The notes under the pieces: generated by a model
The model's input: the letters and a program-made list of their open reading frames with translations, nothing else
The model's database searches: none
What the model was told of the DNA's origin: nothing
Origin: an uncultured Bacteroidota bacterium
GTDB lineage: Bacteria; Bacteroidota; Bacteroidia; AKYH767-A; 2013-40CM-41-45
NCBI GenBank assembly: GCA_937871435.1
Contig: CALMQM010000031.1
Span: forward strand, 1 to 41,657
Reading direction: 5' to 3'
DNA length: 41,657 nt
Position numbers and translations under genes: made by a program
In this document: positions 8,521 to 17,174 of the stretch, piece by piece
How positions within the stretch are numbered: position 1 is the stretch's first letter
How the letters are laid out: every line of letters starts with the position of its first letter

Positions 8521-8667
8521 ATGGTTCTCGCCAATCGCCCGATGAATAGCTATTTGTCCGGAAAACCGGCAAATCGACGTATTTTAAGGAATACCCGATG
8601 GGCTGCATTTTTCGAACTCATCATCTTTTTTTGCCTGATCCTGTTTATCCTCGTGAGATTTATCTAA
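8521..8667 (+). CDS. Candidate 48-residue single-pass membrane mini-protein
   Basis: An ATG at 8521, only 21 bases after the ABC-F stop codon, opens a 48-codon frame ending at TAA 8665-8667. The product has a polar, Arg-rich N-terminal half (around SGKPANRRILRNTRWAAFFE) and a C-terminal hydrophobic helix (LIIFFCLILFILV, ending RFI). This is the layout expected of a small inner-membrane protein with the basic half facing the cytoplasm. Its position suggests cotranscription with the ABC-F gene. I recognise no family, and a frame this short can occur by chance, so the case rests on the coherent topology and spacing. Confidence 0.45.
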   Translation: MVLANRPMNSYLSGKPANRRILRNTRWAAFFELIIFFCLILFILVRFI

Positions 8668-8802
8668 GGCCTTTTTTCTGCATTTTCAGGTCATTTTTTC
8701 AAAATCAGGTGCTTTTTTCGGCTTTAAAATAGGATCTCTTCAGCGCTTAACCATATAAAACTGCCATTCACGGCAAGCTGGATTTCTTTCATCAAATTAT
8801 TT

Positions 8803-8832
8803 TTTGATTTACTGACTGCTTTAATACATTTG
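8803..8832 (+). promoter_or_regulatory. Bacteroidota housekeeping promoter of apaG
   Basis: The -33 element TTTG at 8803-8806 is separated by 18 bases from the -7 element TACATTTG at 8825-8832, a full match to TAnnTTTG. The apaG ATG follows at 8856, giving a short leader of roughly 18 bases. This is one of three complete promoter matches in the window. Confidence 0.75.
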
Positions 8833-8855
8833 GTATATCAATTCAACAATTTGAC

Positions 8856-9242
8856 ATGATCACCCAAGTAACCTCCGGAGTCAAAGTAAGTGTGGAAACT
8901 TTCTACCGCCCTGATCAGAGCAATCCAGTAATGGGCCAGCATGTTTTTGCATACAGAATTACAATCACCAATAACAGTGATTATTCTGTGCAGTTGAAAA
9001 GACGACATTGGTTTATCATTGACTCATCCGCCACCAACCGTGAAGTGGAAGGAGAAGGAGTGATCGGAGAATCCCCGATTATTGGAACCGGTGAAACATA
9101 TCAATATGTCTCCGGTTGTAACCTGGATTCCGAAGTAGGTAAGATGTACGGAACTTACCTCATGGAACGACTAATTGACAAGAAGCAATTCTATGTTCGC
9201 ATTCCCGAATTTCAATTAGTCGTTCCATACAAGCTCAACTAA
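8856..9242 (+). CDS. apaG: ApaG family protein
   Basis: The 128-residue product matches the ApaG (DUF525) fold, a small fibronectin-III-like beta sandwich: VETFYRPDQS at the N terminus, FAYRITITNNS, the LKRRHWFIIDS strand, and the family glycine motif GEGVIGESPIIGTGE followed by YVSG. Residue positions and length (about 125) are typical. ApaG was named from the E. coli apaGH locus and its genetic link to Co/Mg efflux; the biochemical function is not settled. Here it stands alone with its own promoter and terminator rather than beside ksgA or apaH. It is cytoplasmic, with no signal peptide. Confidence 0.93.
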   Translation: MITQVTSGVKVSVETFYRPDQSNPVMGQHVFAYRITITNNSDYSVQLKRRHWFIIDSSATNREVEGEGVIGESPIIGTGETYQYVSGCNLDSEVGKMYGTYLMERLIDKKQFYVRIPEFQLVVPYKLN

Positions 9243-9260
9243 CATCAACAATTTATACCG

Positions 9261-9300
9261 GAAAGCCCCTGTCTGCCATAGTTCAGGGGCTTTCACTTTT
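9261..9300 (+). terminator. Rho-independent terminator of apaG
   Basis: An 11-bp stem (9261-9271 with 9284-9294; core AGCCCCTG/CAGGGGCT) is followed by a T-rich stretch. It starts 19 bases after the apaG stop codon. Confidence 0.85.
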
Positions 9301-9364
9301 ATGTATACTCTGACTTAATTTTCAATGCAAAGACTATTCGAAAAATTTGAACAGAAATTTTCAA

Positions 9365-9970
9365 TTAATTTAAAATGAATTTTCCTTTGCTTCTTTCACC
9401 TTCGGAATTTGTGATCTGATAAAAGTATATTCCCTTTTCTAAATCGTTCAGATGGATTGTGGTAATGCCTGGAGTTAATCTATTGTGATAACACAAACTA
9501 CCGGTAGCATTGTAAATTTCCAGCCATGACTCCTTTTCAACACCCGAGAAATTGAAATCGCCATACCCTGGATTAGGGTAGATTTCAATAGCTGTTGAAT
9601 TGTTTATGTTTTCAATACCAGTAAGAGTAGATTGGCAATTGCCGAAAAGTCCTGTTACATCCCCACAACCAGGAGTAACTACATTCCAGGATCCTGTTCC
9701 ATAACATGGAGGGTCAGGAAGAGAATTAAATGTGTTGCTGTAACCGATTGAATAACCCGGAAGATATACGATCACCCATTCGTTCATTGGAGAATAATAC
9801 TCAATTGAATAAGTACCACTTCCGTCATGGTAGAAATTTCTGCCGGTAGAATCAACTCCTGCGAAGAAAAAGGTGTTTGCTCCGCATCCGCTTAAAGTAG
9901 CCGTGATTTGGGATGAAGCGATTGTGGTCAATATTAAAACCAGTAGTGATGTCAAGTAGATTTTTTTCAT
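9365..9970 (-). CDS. Small exported protein with T9SS type-A sorting domain
   Basis: A 201-residue product with a signal peptide (residues 1 to about 20, ending ...TIASSQ), a compact ~95-residue mature domain rich in Gly, Tyr and aromatic residues with five or six cysteines (for example SGCGANTFFFAG, PPCYGTG, TPGCGDVTG, GNCQ), then the sorting domain IEIYPNPGYGDFNF ... LEKGIYFYQITNSEGERSKGKFILN. The pair of strands and the closing FILN are typical of type-A T9SS signals, so surface attachment or release is predicted. I do not recognise the mature domain. The cysteines probably form disulfides outside the cell. It lies downstream of the response regulator on the same strand but 333 bases away, so a separate unit is likelier. 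Confidence 0.8.
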   Translation of the reverse strand: MKKIYLTSLLVLILTTIASSQITATLSGCGANTFFFAGVDSTGRNFYHDGSGTYSIEYYSPMNEWVIVYLPGYSIGYSNTFNSLPDPPCYGTGSWNVVTPGCGDVTGLFGNCQSTLTGIENINNSTAIEIYPNPGYGDFNFSGVEKESWLEIYNATGSLCYHNRLTPGITTIHLNDLEKGIYFYQITNSEGERSKGKFILN

Positions 9971-10303
9971 GATAAATAAGGTTAATTGAGTTTAAATATT
10001 TGGTAATTACTGTAAATAGTTTCGACCAAAGGCCGGAATGAAAATGCTTTTTTCATGTGTCACAATTTTGGTTCAGATCATAAGTTTTGTTTTTAGAATT
10101 ATTAAGAATGAGTGTTAAAAAATAATCAATGATGGTAAAATGCAATGCGTAAACTTATTGGATTCAAAATCCAAAGAGTATTTGTTATTCAACCTGAATG
10201 AAGACCCGAAAATAGAGTTGAAATGCCAACTGTCTACTGCATATAGATGCAGGGAATGAAAAGGATAAAAATGGTGTATTAAAAAATGAACTTACTTTCC
10301 ACT
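9971..10303. other. Intergenic region with two small palindromes
   Basis: No gene is visible in these 333 bases. Two perfect short inverted repeats are present: TTGGATT-CAA-AATCCAA at 10158-10174 and CTGCAT-ATAG-ATGCAG at 10237-10252. Neither has a T tract on the minus strand that would make it a convincing terminator of the response-regulator gene, so they could instead be protein-binding sites. This is speculative. Confidence 0.35.
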
Positions 10304-10939
10304 CTAAACTATTTTATGCTTTAGTGCTTTAATAATTGCCTCAGATTTGGAATGAACGTGCAGCTTTTCATAAATATTCCTCGCGTGAAACCGGACGCCA
10401 TCAAGAGTAATCGAACAGGCATCTGCGATCATTTTATAACTCATCCCCTGGACCATGAATTCCAAAACCTGGATTTCCCGATCAGTGAGGTTAAAATCAG
10501 TGAGTATATTTTTACTTTTCTCTTTTTGGAAAGCTGATAATACTTTGCGGGCAATAGAAGCACTCATTGGAGATCCTCCGTCGTGAACTTCCTGCAGAGC
10601 TTCAAGGAGTTTGATAGGAGCCGTGTTTTTTAATAAATATCCTGATGCACCGGCGCAAATAGCTTCAAATACTTTTTCATCTTCAGCAAAAACGGACTGA
10701 ATGAGTACCTGTACTGCCGGGAAATTATTTTTAATCTTACGTGTTGCTTCAATACCATTGATTCCGGGAAGGTCAATATCCATCAACACTACATCAGGTT
10801 CGCCTTTTTCAATTTTGAAATCGAGATTGCTTGCGTCAGGATATGCACCTACACACATAAAGCCCTCTGTACCATTCAATAAATGAAAAATCATTTCTCT
10901 CAATGATTTGTTGTCTTCAAAAAGTATGATCTTGAGCAT
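10304..10939 (-). CDS. Response regulator, NarL/FixJ type (REC-LuxR HTH)
   Basis: The 211-residue product has an N-terminal receiver domain with acidic pocket E8-D9, phospho-acceptor D54 (VLMDIDLPG), S82 and K104 at the expected places, followed by a LuxR-type helix-turn-helix at about 145-211 (LTDREIQVLEFMVQGMSYKM ... GVRFHARNIYEKLHV). It is a cytoplasmic transcription factor activated by phosphorylation. The gene is 85 bases downstream of the propeller histidine kinase on the same strand, so the two form a cognate pair. The targets are not shown by the sequence; neighbouring exported-protein genes are candidates only by position. Confidence 0.95.
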   Translation of the reverse strand: MLKIILFEDNKSLREMIFHLLNGTEGFMCVGAYPDASNLDFKIEKGEPDVVLMDIDLPGINGIEATRKIKNNFPAVQVLIQSVFAEDEKVFEAICAGASGYLLKNTAPIKLLEALQEVHDGGSPMSASIARKVLSAFQKEKSKNILTDFNLTDREIQVLEFMVQGMSYKMIADACSITLDGVRFHARNIYEKLHVHSKSEAIIKALKHKIV

Positions 10940-11024
10940 GGGTGTAGGAGCTTTGATTAAAAAAAAACGCAGATTTTAATTATGGATAAAAATACAATTC
11001 ATTTATATTATTCTGACTACATCT

Positions 11025-14000
11025 TTATGTTGCCTTATAAAAGGTCAGCATGAATCTGGTGCCTTTTCCTTTCACTGAATCGAAGGAGGCATGAGCACTT
11101 AAATATCCGGCTCTTTTGGTAATATTTTTTAAACCATTTCCATCATAAATTTTTTGAGTATCAAACCCTGATCCGTTGTCTTGAATTTCTAACTCTATTG
11201 TTTTTGTTTTCATCTGAAATGAAATACTTACCTGATTACACCCGGAGTGCTCCATGATATTATGCAAAACCTCCTTAAATATAAGGTAAAGGTTCCTTCT
11301 TTCTTCCAGGCTGAATTGTATATGTGTCACTGTTTCATCAGCATAAAAGGTATATTTTATTTCTTTTAGTTTCAGATATTCTTCAGCAAAACTCCGCATG
11401 CGAGTAACAAGAGTAGAGGAAATATCATTATCCGGGTTCACACTCCAGATAATATCGCTCATGTTGTCAATGAGATTTCTGGATGTTTCACCGATTTTGT
11501 TTAAATATTGAGTGTATTCAGTTTCTTTCTTATCAGAATACATCTTTGCGATTTCCGCCATGTAGGAAATGCTGCTTAAGGAAGAACCGATGTCATCATG
11601 CAGATCATTGGCTATTCTGTTTCTGATTTTTTGCGAAATCAGTATTCGGTTTAATTTCATTCTGTAATAAATGAAAATGGCTGCGACAATTATTCCGATC
11701 AGAAAAAACACAGCCATTATTTTGAACCATGTTTTTAAATAGAATGGTATGCTGATATTGAAATTCAATCCTGCTGCAGCTTCAGTCCATTGTTTAAAAT
11801 CACGTGTAGTTCTGACCCGAAATTTATAGGATCCTTCAGGTAAGTCTGTTAAACTTACCAATTGATTTGTTCCCACAAATACCCAATTGGTATCATAACC
11901 TTCCAGTTTGTAGGAATAATATTGATGACTTCCTCTGGCAAAACATGGCGCGGTGAATTCAATATTGATAAATTTATTTTCATAGCTGATTTCCAACGGA
12001 CTTGTACGATTGAATTGTACTTCTTTTCCCATCACTTTCATAGACAAAATCACGGGCGGAGCACAAGTGTTAACTGTGAGTAAATTTGCAGTGTTCAGTG
12101 TAAAAAAGTTATTAGCCGTTAGCCCCAGTAAATAGTCTGGTCGGGAATCAATTTCAATGGCTTCCAGGTAATCATCAGGAAGTCCATCATTCTTGTTGAA
12201 ATTTTGAAAACTGTTTTGAGCTTCATTAAAAACTGAAAGGCCATTGTACGTTGCTATCCATACATTTCCTGAACCATCTCGGGAAATCGAATTGATGTTA
12301 TTCCCGGGTAAACCTTCTATTCGTGTATAATGATTCAGTTCTTTCTTTGAAAAATTAATTTTATACACACCGCTATTAGATCCTATCCACAAATAGTCTC
12401 CTGATGTGAGTAAACAATTTACCTGATCATCAAATCCACAAGCGCTATTCCCTTTTCTGTATTCAAACGTGTTTTTTTCATAGTCAAAGATTGCCAGGCC
12501 ATTGCTTCTTGCATTGCCCATCACCAGAATATTTTTACCAATTTCTGCGACAGAAGTAAAGTTTCTAAACGGGAAGTAATCGGTATCAATCTTGTCTAAA
12601 TTGAATCTCCTGATAGTTTTCAAGGTAGTGTCGGTCTTTATAATTCCCCGGCCATTCCCGAGTGATATCCAGATGGATTGATGAGAATCTTTATAAAATC
12701 CGGTAACCGGGATTGAGTCATGTACCAGATTTTCTATCCAGGAAATTGACGGAACCTCCAGTTTACCCGTAGCGGGATGCAAGAGATGAATTCCATTGAA
12801 TGTTCCATACAACAAACTATTTCCAAAGGGAAGTATGTCAAAAACAAAATTAACGCCTGTTGGTTCCCCGATTGAGAACCATTTACATTTTCTGCTTTTA
12901 CGATCGAGATGGCATATTCCACTTGCCCATTGTGCCAGCCAGATACATGTATCACTTTTGTATAATGCATTGAAAGGCTTCAGTATTTTCATAGAGGAGC
13001 TGTCCTTAGGACTACAAAGCATGTCAACTTTGATTTTTGTATATGGCAACAAATCGAGACCGTCATCAGTACCAAACCAAATATTTCCAACAACATCCTC
13101 AACAATGTTTTTTACATCATTACAACACAATGATGATTCTATTTTGTCGTCATGATAATATGCGAGGAATGTACCGGTAGACAGATTAAATTTTAATGCC
13201 CCATGTCCACTTGTCAGTATCCAGATGTTTTTTTCGCGTGTAATATACAGTGATGTGAAATTATAGGATTGATCTGATGGAAGTGAACTGACATAATTTA
13301 TTTCAAAATGGGAATTGAAACTGACAAGTTGATTTGTGCCCACCTGAATACCCCAGAACAATCCTGTATGATCGGTTTGGTAATCTATCAATACTGTGGA
13401 ATAGATATCTGTACCGGGATTTGTCAGCTTGTTTTGGACAGTGAACATTCCATTTTGAAATGTTATTTTGTTCAAATATCCGGTTTTATTCAGCCAGACA
13501 GATCCGGATGTATCTTCAAGAAGCCTGAACATTTCAGAGCCTCCATATAATTTATTTTCCGGAAAATTTAAATTTCTATAGATGGAGTCCAAACAGTATA
13601 ATGAATGTCTGGTTGCAATCCATAATTCTCCTTTTTTAGTGTATAAAATCTGTGCGATTCCATTGCTGAATTCCTGATTTGGGTTGGAAGGAGGAATAAA
13701 AATGGTTTTAAAAGTATGTTGATCAATGTCAAATTCCGATATGCCTTTGGATGTTGCAATGAGTAAATTTCCATTTTTCTTCTCCTGAATGTTGGTGATA
13801 ATGTTACTGCATAGAGAATTGGAATCTGCTTCATTTGAATAATAATTTTTAAAACTTTTTCCATCATACATATTCAATCCATCCGTGGTACAAACCCAAA
13901 TGAATCCTCGTGTATCATTAAAGATTGTCCATGCACGGTTGCTTGAGAGTCCGTCATGTGTGGTGATATGAACTAATTTGTCAGGATGGTTTTCTGAAAC

Positions 14001-14078
14001 ACTTTTTGAGTATACATGATACACAACTGTGTTCAGGAGAATACAAAGCAATGACTGAAAGAAGTGAAAACGATGCAT
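11025..14078 (-). CDS. Sensor histidine kinase with two-component propeller, Y_Y_Y and HisKA_3 domains
   Basis: A 1017-residue membrane kinase. A signal peptide (1 to about 24) precedes a long periplasmic region of two-component propeller repeats (LSSNRAWTIFNDTRGFIWVCTTDGLNMYDG and many later copies of the GxIWxGTxDGL pattern), then a Y_Y_Y beta domain (about 675-765; YSYKLEGYDTNWV), one membrane helix (about 785-805), a HisKA_3 dimerisation domain with phospho-acceptor H827 in NDLHDDIGSSLS, and a HATPase domain (about 925-1015) with N box HNIMEHSG and G boxes DNGSGFD and GNGLKN. Such kinases resemble the hybrid polysaccharide sensors of Bacteroidota but lack a fused receiver and AraC domain; here the receiver is on the separate LuxR-type regulator downstream. 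The ligand is unknown. Phosphorylation of the neighbouring regulator is inferred. Confidence 0.93.
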   Translation of the reverse strand: MHRFHFFQSLLCILLNTVVYHVYSKSVSENHPDKLVHITTHDGLSSNRAWTIFNDTRGFIWVCTTDGLNMYDGKSFKNYYSNEADSNSLCSNIITNIQEKKNGNLLIATSKGISEFDIDQHTFKTIFIPPSNPNQEFSNGIAQILYTKKGELWIATRHSLYCLDSIYRNLNFPENKLYGGSEMFRLLEDTSGSVWLNKTGYLNKITFQNGMFTVQNKLTNPGTDIYSTVLIDYQTDHTGLFWGIQVGTNQLVSFNSHFEINYVSSLPSDQSYNFTSLYITREKNIWILTSGHGALKFNLSTGTFLAYYHDDKIESSLCCNDVKNIVEDVVGNIWFGTDDGLDLLPYTKIKVDMLCSPKDSSSMKILKPFNALYKSDTCIWLAQWASGICHLDRKSRKCKWFSIGEPTGVNFVFDILPFGNSLLYGTFNGIHLLHPATGKLEVPSISWIENLVHDSIPVTGFYKDSHQSIWISLGNGRGIIKTDTTLKTIRRFNLDKIDTDYFPFRNFTSVAEIGKNILVMGNARSNGLAIFDYEKNTFEYRKGNSACGFDDQVNCLLTSGDYLWIGSNSGVYKINFSKKELNHYTRIEGLPGNNINSISRDGSGNVWIATYNGLSVFNEAQNSFQNFNKNDGLPDDYLEAIEIDSRPDYLLGLTANNFFTLNTANLLTVNTCAPPVILSMKVMGKEVQFNRTSPLEISYENKFINIEFTAPCFARGSHQYYSYKLEGYDTNWVFVGTNQLVSLTDLPEGSYKFRVRTTRDFKQWTEAAAGLNFNISIPFYLKTWFKIMAVFFLIGIIVAAIFIYYRMKLNRILISQKIRNRIANDLHDDIGSSLSSISYMAEIAKMYSDKKETEYTQYLNKIGETSRNLIDNMSDIIWSVNPDNDISSTLVTRMRSFAEEYLKLKEIKYTFYADETVTHIQFSLEERRNLYLIFKEVLHNIMEHSGCNQVSISFQMKTKTIELEIQDNGSGFDTQKIYDGNGLKNITKRAGYLSAHASFDSVKGKGTRFMLTFYKAT

Positions 14079-14290
14079 ACAATAGCGAACAACAGAAACA
14101 TGAAAGTTAAATATAAATAAAAAAGTAACTTATCTCCAAATAAATTCAAATTCGGTTGGTGTTACGAATGTCAAGTTGAATAATAGACGAGTAGTCTTGA
14201 ATTGCATTTATTGATTTTTGCCGATAAGCAAGTTGTTTGACAAAGCAAATTGAAAATTTTTGCAATAGAATTTTTTGATACGTGTAATAA

Positions 14291-14327
14291 AAACGCCCCT
14301 TCATTGATTGTAAATGAAGGGGCGATT
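14291..14327 (-). terminator. Rho-independent terminator of the surface lipoprotein gene
   Basis: A perfect 12-bp stem (14294-14305 with 14313-14324; core GCCCCTTCATT/AATGAAGGGGC), a seven-base loop and an A tract on the plus strand giving U residues for minus-strand RNA. It lies about 25 bases after the stop codon at 14351. Confidence 0.88.
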
Positions 14328-14350
14328 AGAAAAGTAAAAGAGTTGGGAAA

Positions 14351-15118
14351 TTATCGTTGGGTAATGTGATAAGTTATGTCCATTACCAATCCTGGTCCAC
14401 TTATTCCTCCTGTAAAATGCAATGTGTGATTCCCTCTGCTGAGTGGTTTAAGCATAAACCAATAGCCATCTGTTACGCAAGGTTGCGGTTGACCTGTAAT
14501 TGCATTGTCAAAACAGGACGCTAAATCAATGTTGCCTCTGAAGTTAAACAAAGGTGAATGCGCGCGATAATCAAATGGATTACTGACAAGATCAACACCA
14601 TCAAGAGTACAGGTTGCAATGTCCACCCCATCAATTGGTCCATCAGCACCGGCTGTAAGATAATCACGCATTGACATGCCGGATGCTGCATAGCCTGCGG
14701 TATCATCGTTTTCATAACAAATCACAGGAAAGAAAATAGATTTTTCATGTGGAATGGTAACATTTCTAACTACAGGTTGATTAAAGTGACCACCGCTCAG
14801 GAAATAAACTGGACCATGTTGTCCCTGATTTTGTAATGAACCGTTAGCGTCATCCAGAGGGAAATGAGCGCAATCGAAGCGGAAGTTCCATTTCCACCAT
14901 TCCGCTCCCCATTCTCCATATGTTTTACCGAAAACTCTTCCGTTTACAGGGTAGACAGGGGAGTGGCCATGACGATCTGCACTACTCATATCGGTAGTAT
15001 TCATGTCATTTTCCGGATCCATTGGATTCTCGTCCTTCTGGCATCCGGTGAACAGAAGAGTAACAGAGAGTATAGAAACTCCAATTAATGATAATGTAAA
15101 TGCTCTAATTGTTTTCAT
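14351..15118 (-). CDS. Lipoprotein of a widespread family of unknown function
   Basis: The 255-residue product has a lipoprotein signal ending in the lipobox FTG-C26. The residues after the cysteine are QKDE, matching the lipoprotein export signal described in Capnocytophaga (K followed by acidic residues), so surface exposure is likely. The mature part contains GKTYGEWGAEWWKWNF, then GQHGPVYFLSGGHF, VTIPHEKSIFFPVICYEND and a C-terminal beta domain ending GLVMDITYHITQR. This pattern (YGEW..WWxW, GPVxFL.G, IP.xK.xFFPV) recurs in many bacterial hypothetical proteins; I know no function for it. It stands upstream of, and divergent from, the DUF1800 gene and ends with a strong terminator, so it is its own unit. 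Confidence 0.8.
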   Translation of the reverse strand: MKTIRAFTLSLIGVSILSVTLLFTGCQKDENPMDPENDMNTTDMSSADRHGHSPVYPVNGRVFGKTYGEWGAEWWKWNFRFDCAHFPLDDANGSLQNQGQHGPVYFLSGGHFNQPVVRNVTIPHEKSIFFPVICYENDDTAGYAASGMSMRDYLTAGADGPIDGVDIATCTLDGVDLVSNPFDYRAHSPLFNFRGNIDLASCFDNAITGQPQPCVTDGYWFMLKPLSRGNHTLHFTGGISGPGLVMDITYHITQR

Positions 15119-15475
15119 GATTTTTTGTTTTAGGAATGATAAAGTGTAAATAAATTGTAGTGTAAAAGTAGACGGACCATCATAACCGACTACTGCATGA
15201 AAGGGTAGGAAATTATTGTCAGATCTAACTCATGAATCTACTTGTTGATACTTAAATAGAAAAATCCAATATTTACACTGATTGATTCTGTACATTGTCA
15301 AATAAATAATGTTGCAACTTCTTATTTAATGAGTGCAGAGAACCTTGTTTTATAAATGATGGATAAGAATTTCACTGGCCAGATTTAACAGGCAGATTTG
15401 ATTCTGCTTTGATTCAGTAGATTCTTTAAACCTTTCATTGATCAAAAAGTCATAGTAAACATTAATTTAACGAAA
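15119..15475. other. Divergent intergenic region, lipoprotein / DUF1800 gene
   Basis: These 357 bases lie between two divergent genes and should contain promoters for both. I found no full TAnnTTTG match in either direction. Weak imperfect direct repeats of CAGATTTR occur at about 15380-15400. No protein-like ORF was seen. Confidence 0.45.
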
Positions 15476-17164
15476 ATGGATCGACGTCAATTTCTAACTC
15501 TTGAAACAAAACCCAAAACTCAAAAGAATGTGGTTGCCAGAACACAAAGTGGGCTCTCTCCCTACAGTGGTTCCTGGACAATTACTGAGGTCAGGCATCT
15601 GACTAAACGTTTGATGTTTGGATCGACCCGTAATGATGTGAACTATTTTCTATCACTGGGATTTCAGGATTCTGTTTCTGAGCTTCTTGAGATCATTAAT
15701 CATCCTGCTTATTCTGCTCCATCACCTCCGGTAAACAACTATAGCAACCTTCTTACTGATCCTACATGTTCAGCCGGACAACCATGGCCGGGTACAGAGG
15801 ATACAAACAATGGAGTTGTGTATACTTTTTCACAACGAAAAAAAAGTCTGAAGTCATGGTGGATTTCGCAAATGCTAAATCAGACAAGGAGCCTCCGTGA
15901 GAAAATGACTTTATTCTGGGCAAATCATTTCGTTGTAGAGTTTGATACGGTTCAGGTGTCAACTTATTTGTATAAATACAACGAATTGCTGCGAAGTTAT
16001 GCTTTTGGGAATTTCAAAGATTTTGTAAAAGAAATCACCCTTAATAGCGCGATGCTAAAATACCTGAACGGAGAAAAAAACAGGGCAGGGGCTCCAAACG
16101 AAAATTATGCAAGGGAACTTCAGGAATTATTTACTGTTGGGAAAGATGCCACTGGAAACCCTCCTTATACGGAAGATGACGTAAAAGCTGCTGCAAGAGT
16201 ATTGACCGGTTGGCGTAATGATCTTGTTGGTACTTCTTCAGCCAATGGATTCAACAGTTATTTTGACTCTACGCGTCATGATACAACTGACAAGCAATTC
16301 TCGGCTTTTTATAACAATACTTTGATAGCAGGACAAAGTGGAGCCGGTGCTATTTCCGAGTTGGATGATTTGTTGGACATGATATTCTCCAAAGATGAAA
16401 TATCTCTTTTCATTTGCAGGAAATTATACCGCTATTTTGTCTATTACGAAATTGATTCTGCAACCGAACAGAATGTTATTGTTCCGCTGGCTTCAATATT
16501 CAGAAACAACAATTATGAAATATTGCCTGTACTGGATACTTTATTCCGCAGCGAGCATTTTTTTGATGTATTGAATCAGGGATGTCTTATTAAAAATCCT
16601 TTGGATTTCTCAATCGGTTTATGTCGGGAATTTAATGTTCAGTTTCCGGACAGTTCCAATTTATCGGGTCAATATGGTTGTTGGGATAAGGTAAGAATTA
16701 TCGCATCCGGAATATTACTTGATGCAGGTGATCCTCCCAATGTAGCAGGATGGCCTGCATATTATCAGGAACCTGGATACCATGAAATATGGATCAATTC
16801 TGATACATTACCCAAACGAAATCAATTTTCTGATCGAATGATTTCTAATGGCTACACGGTATACGGAGGATCTATTCTGCTTGATGTGGTTGCCTACACA
16901 GAGTCTCTGACCAACGCTTCAGATCCTCTCACATTGATTGAAGAAGTTCTGGCGTTGAATTATTGTCTGGATGTTTCCCAAAATCTTCGGAACTACCTTT
17001 TGTCCATACTTCTTTCAGGACAATCTTCCAATTCATACTGGACAAATGCGTGGGATGATTATATAGGTGATCCAACTAACACTTCATATTACATGATTGT
17101 GAAAACGAGATTACAGCAGTTTTATACCTACATCATGGATCTTTCGGAGTACCAACTTTGTTAA
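15476..17164 (+). CDS. DUF1800 family protein
   Basis: A 562-residue protein beginning MDRRQFLTLE and then SGLSPYSGSWTITEVRHLTKRLMFG, the characteristic DUF1800 opening. Further family marks are WWISQMLNQTRSLREKMTLFWANHFV, the ENYARELQELFTVG segment with GYTxxDVxxAARxLTGW-like YTEDDVKAAARVLTGW, and PPNVAGWPAYYQ. DUF1800 proteins are usually encoded beside a DUF1501 protein, as here (4 bases apart), and both are exported in many phyla; the activity is unknown. The N terminus has RRQF but no following hydrophobic stretch, so it lacks an evident Sec or Tat signal; export may rely on the partner or not occur. No T9SS domain. The start ATG at 15476 gives the family N terminus. Confidence 0.9.
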   Translation: MDRRQFLTLETKPKTQKNVVARTQSGLSPYSGSWTITEVRHLTKRLMFGSTRNDVNYFLSLGFQDSVSELLEIINHPAYSAPSPPVNNYSNLLTDPTCSAGQPWPGTEDTNNGVVYTFSQRKKSLKSWWISQMLNQTRSLREKMTLFWANHFVVEFDTVQVSTYLYKYNELLRSYAFGNFKDFVKEITLNSAMLKYLNGEKNRAGAPNENYARELQELFTVGKDATGNPPYTEDDVKAAARVLTGWRNDLVGTSSANGFNSYFDSTRHDTTDKQFSAFYNNTLIAGQSGAGAISELDDLLDMIFSKDEISLFICRKLYRYFVYYEIDSATEQNVIVPLASIFRNNNYEILPVLDTLFRSEHFFDVLNQGCLIKNPLDFSIGLCREFNVQFPDSSNLSGQYGCWDKVRIIASGILLDAGDPPNVAGWPAYYQEPGYHEIWINSDTLPKRNQFSDRMISNGYTVYGGSILLDVVAYTESLTNASDPLTLIEEVLALNYCLDVSQNLRNYLLSILLSGQSSNSYWTNAWDDYIGDPTNTSYYMIVKTRLQQFYTYIMDLSEYQLC

Positions 17165-17174
17165 CCAAGTGAAA

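Noticed and set aside
11025-14078. Hybrid two-component system (kinase fused to receiver and AraC)
   Set aside because: The domains end with the HATPase; no receiver or HTH is fused. The regulator is a separate LuxR-type protein.
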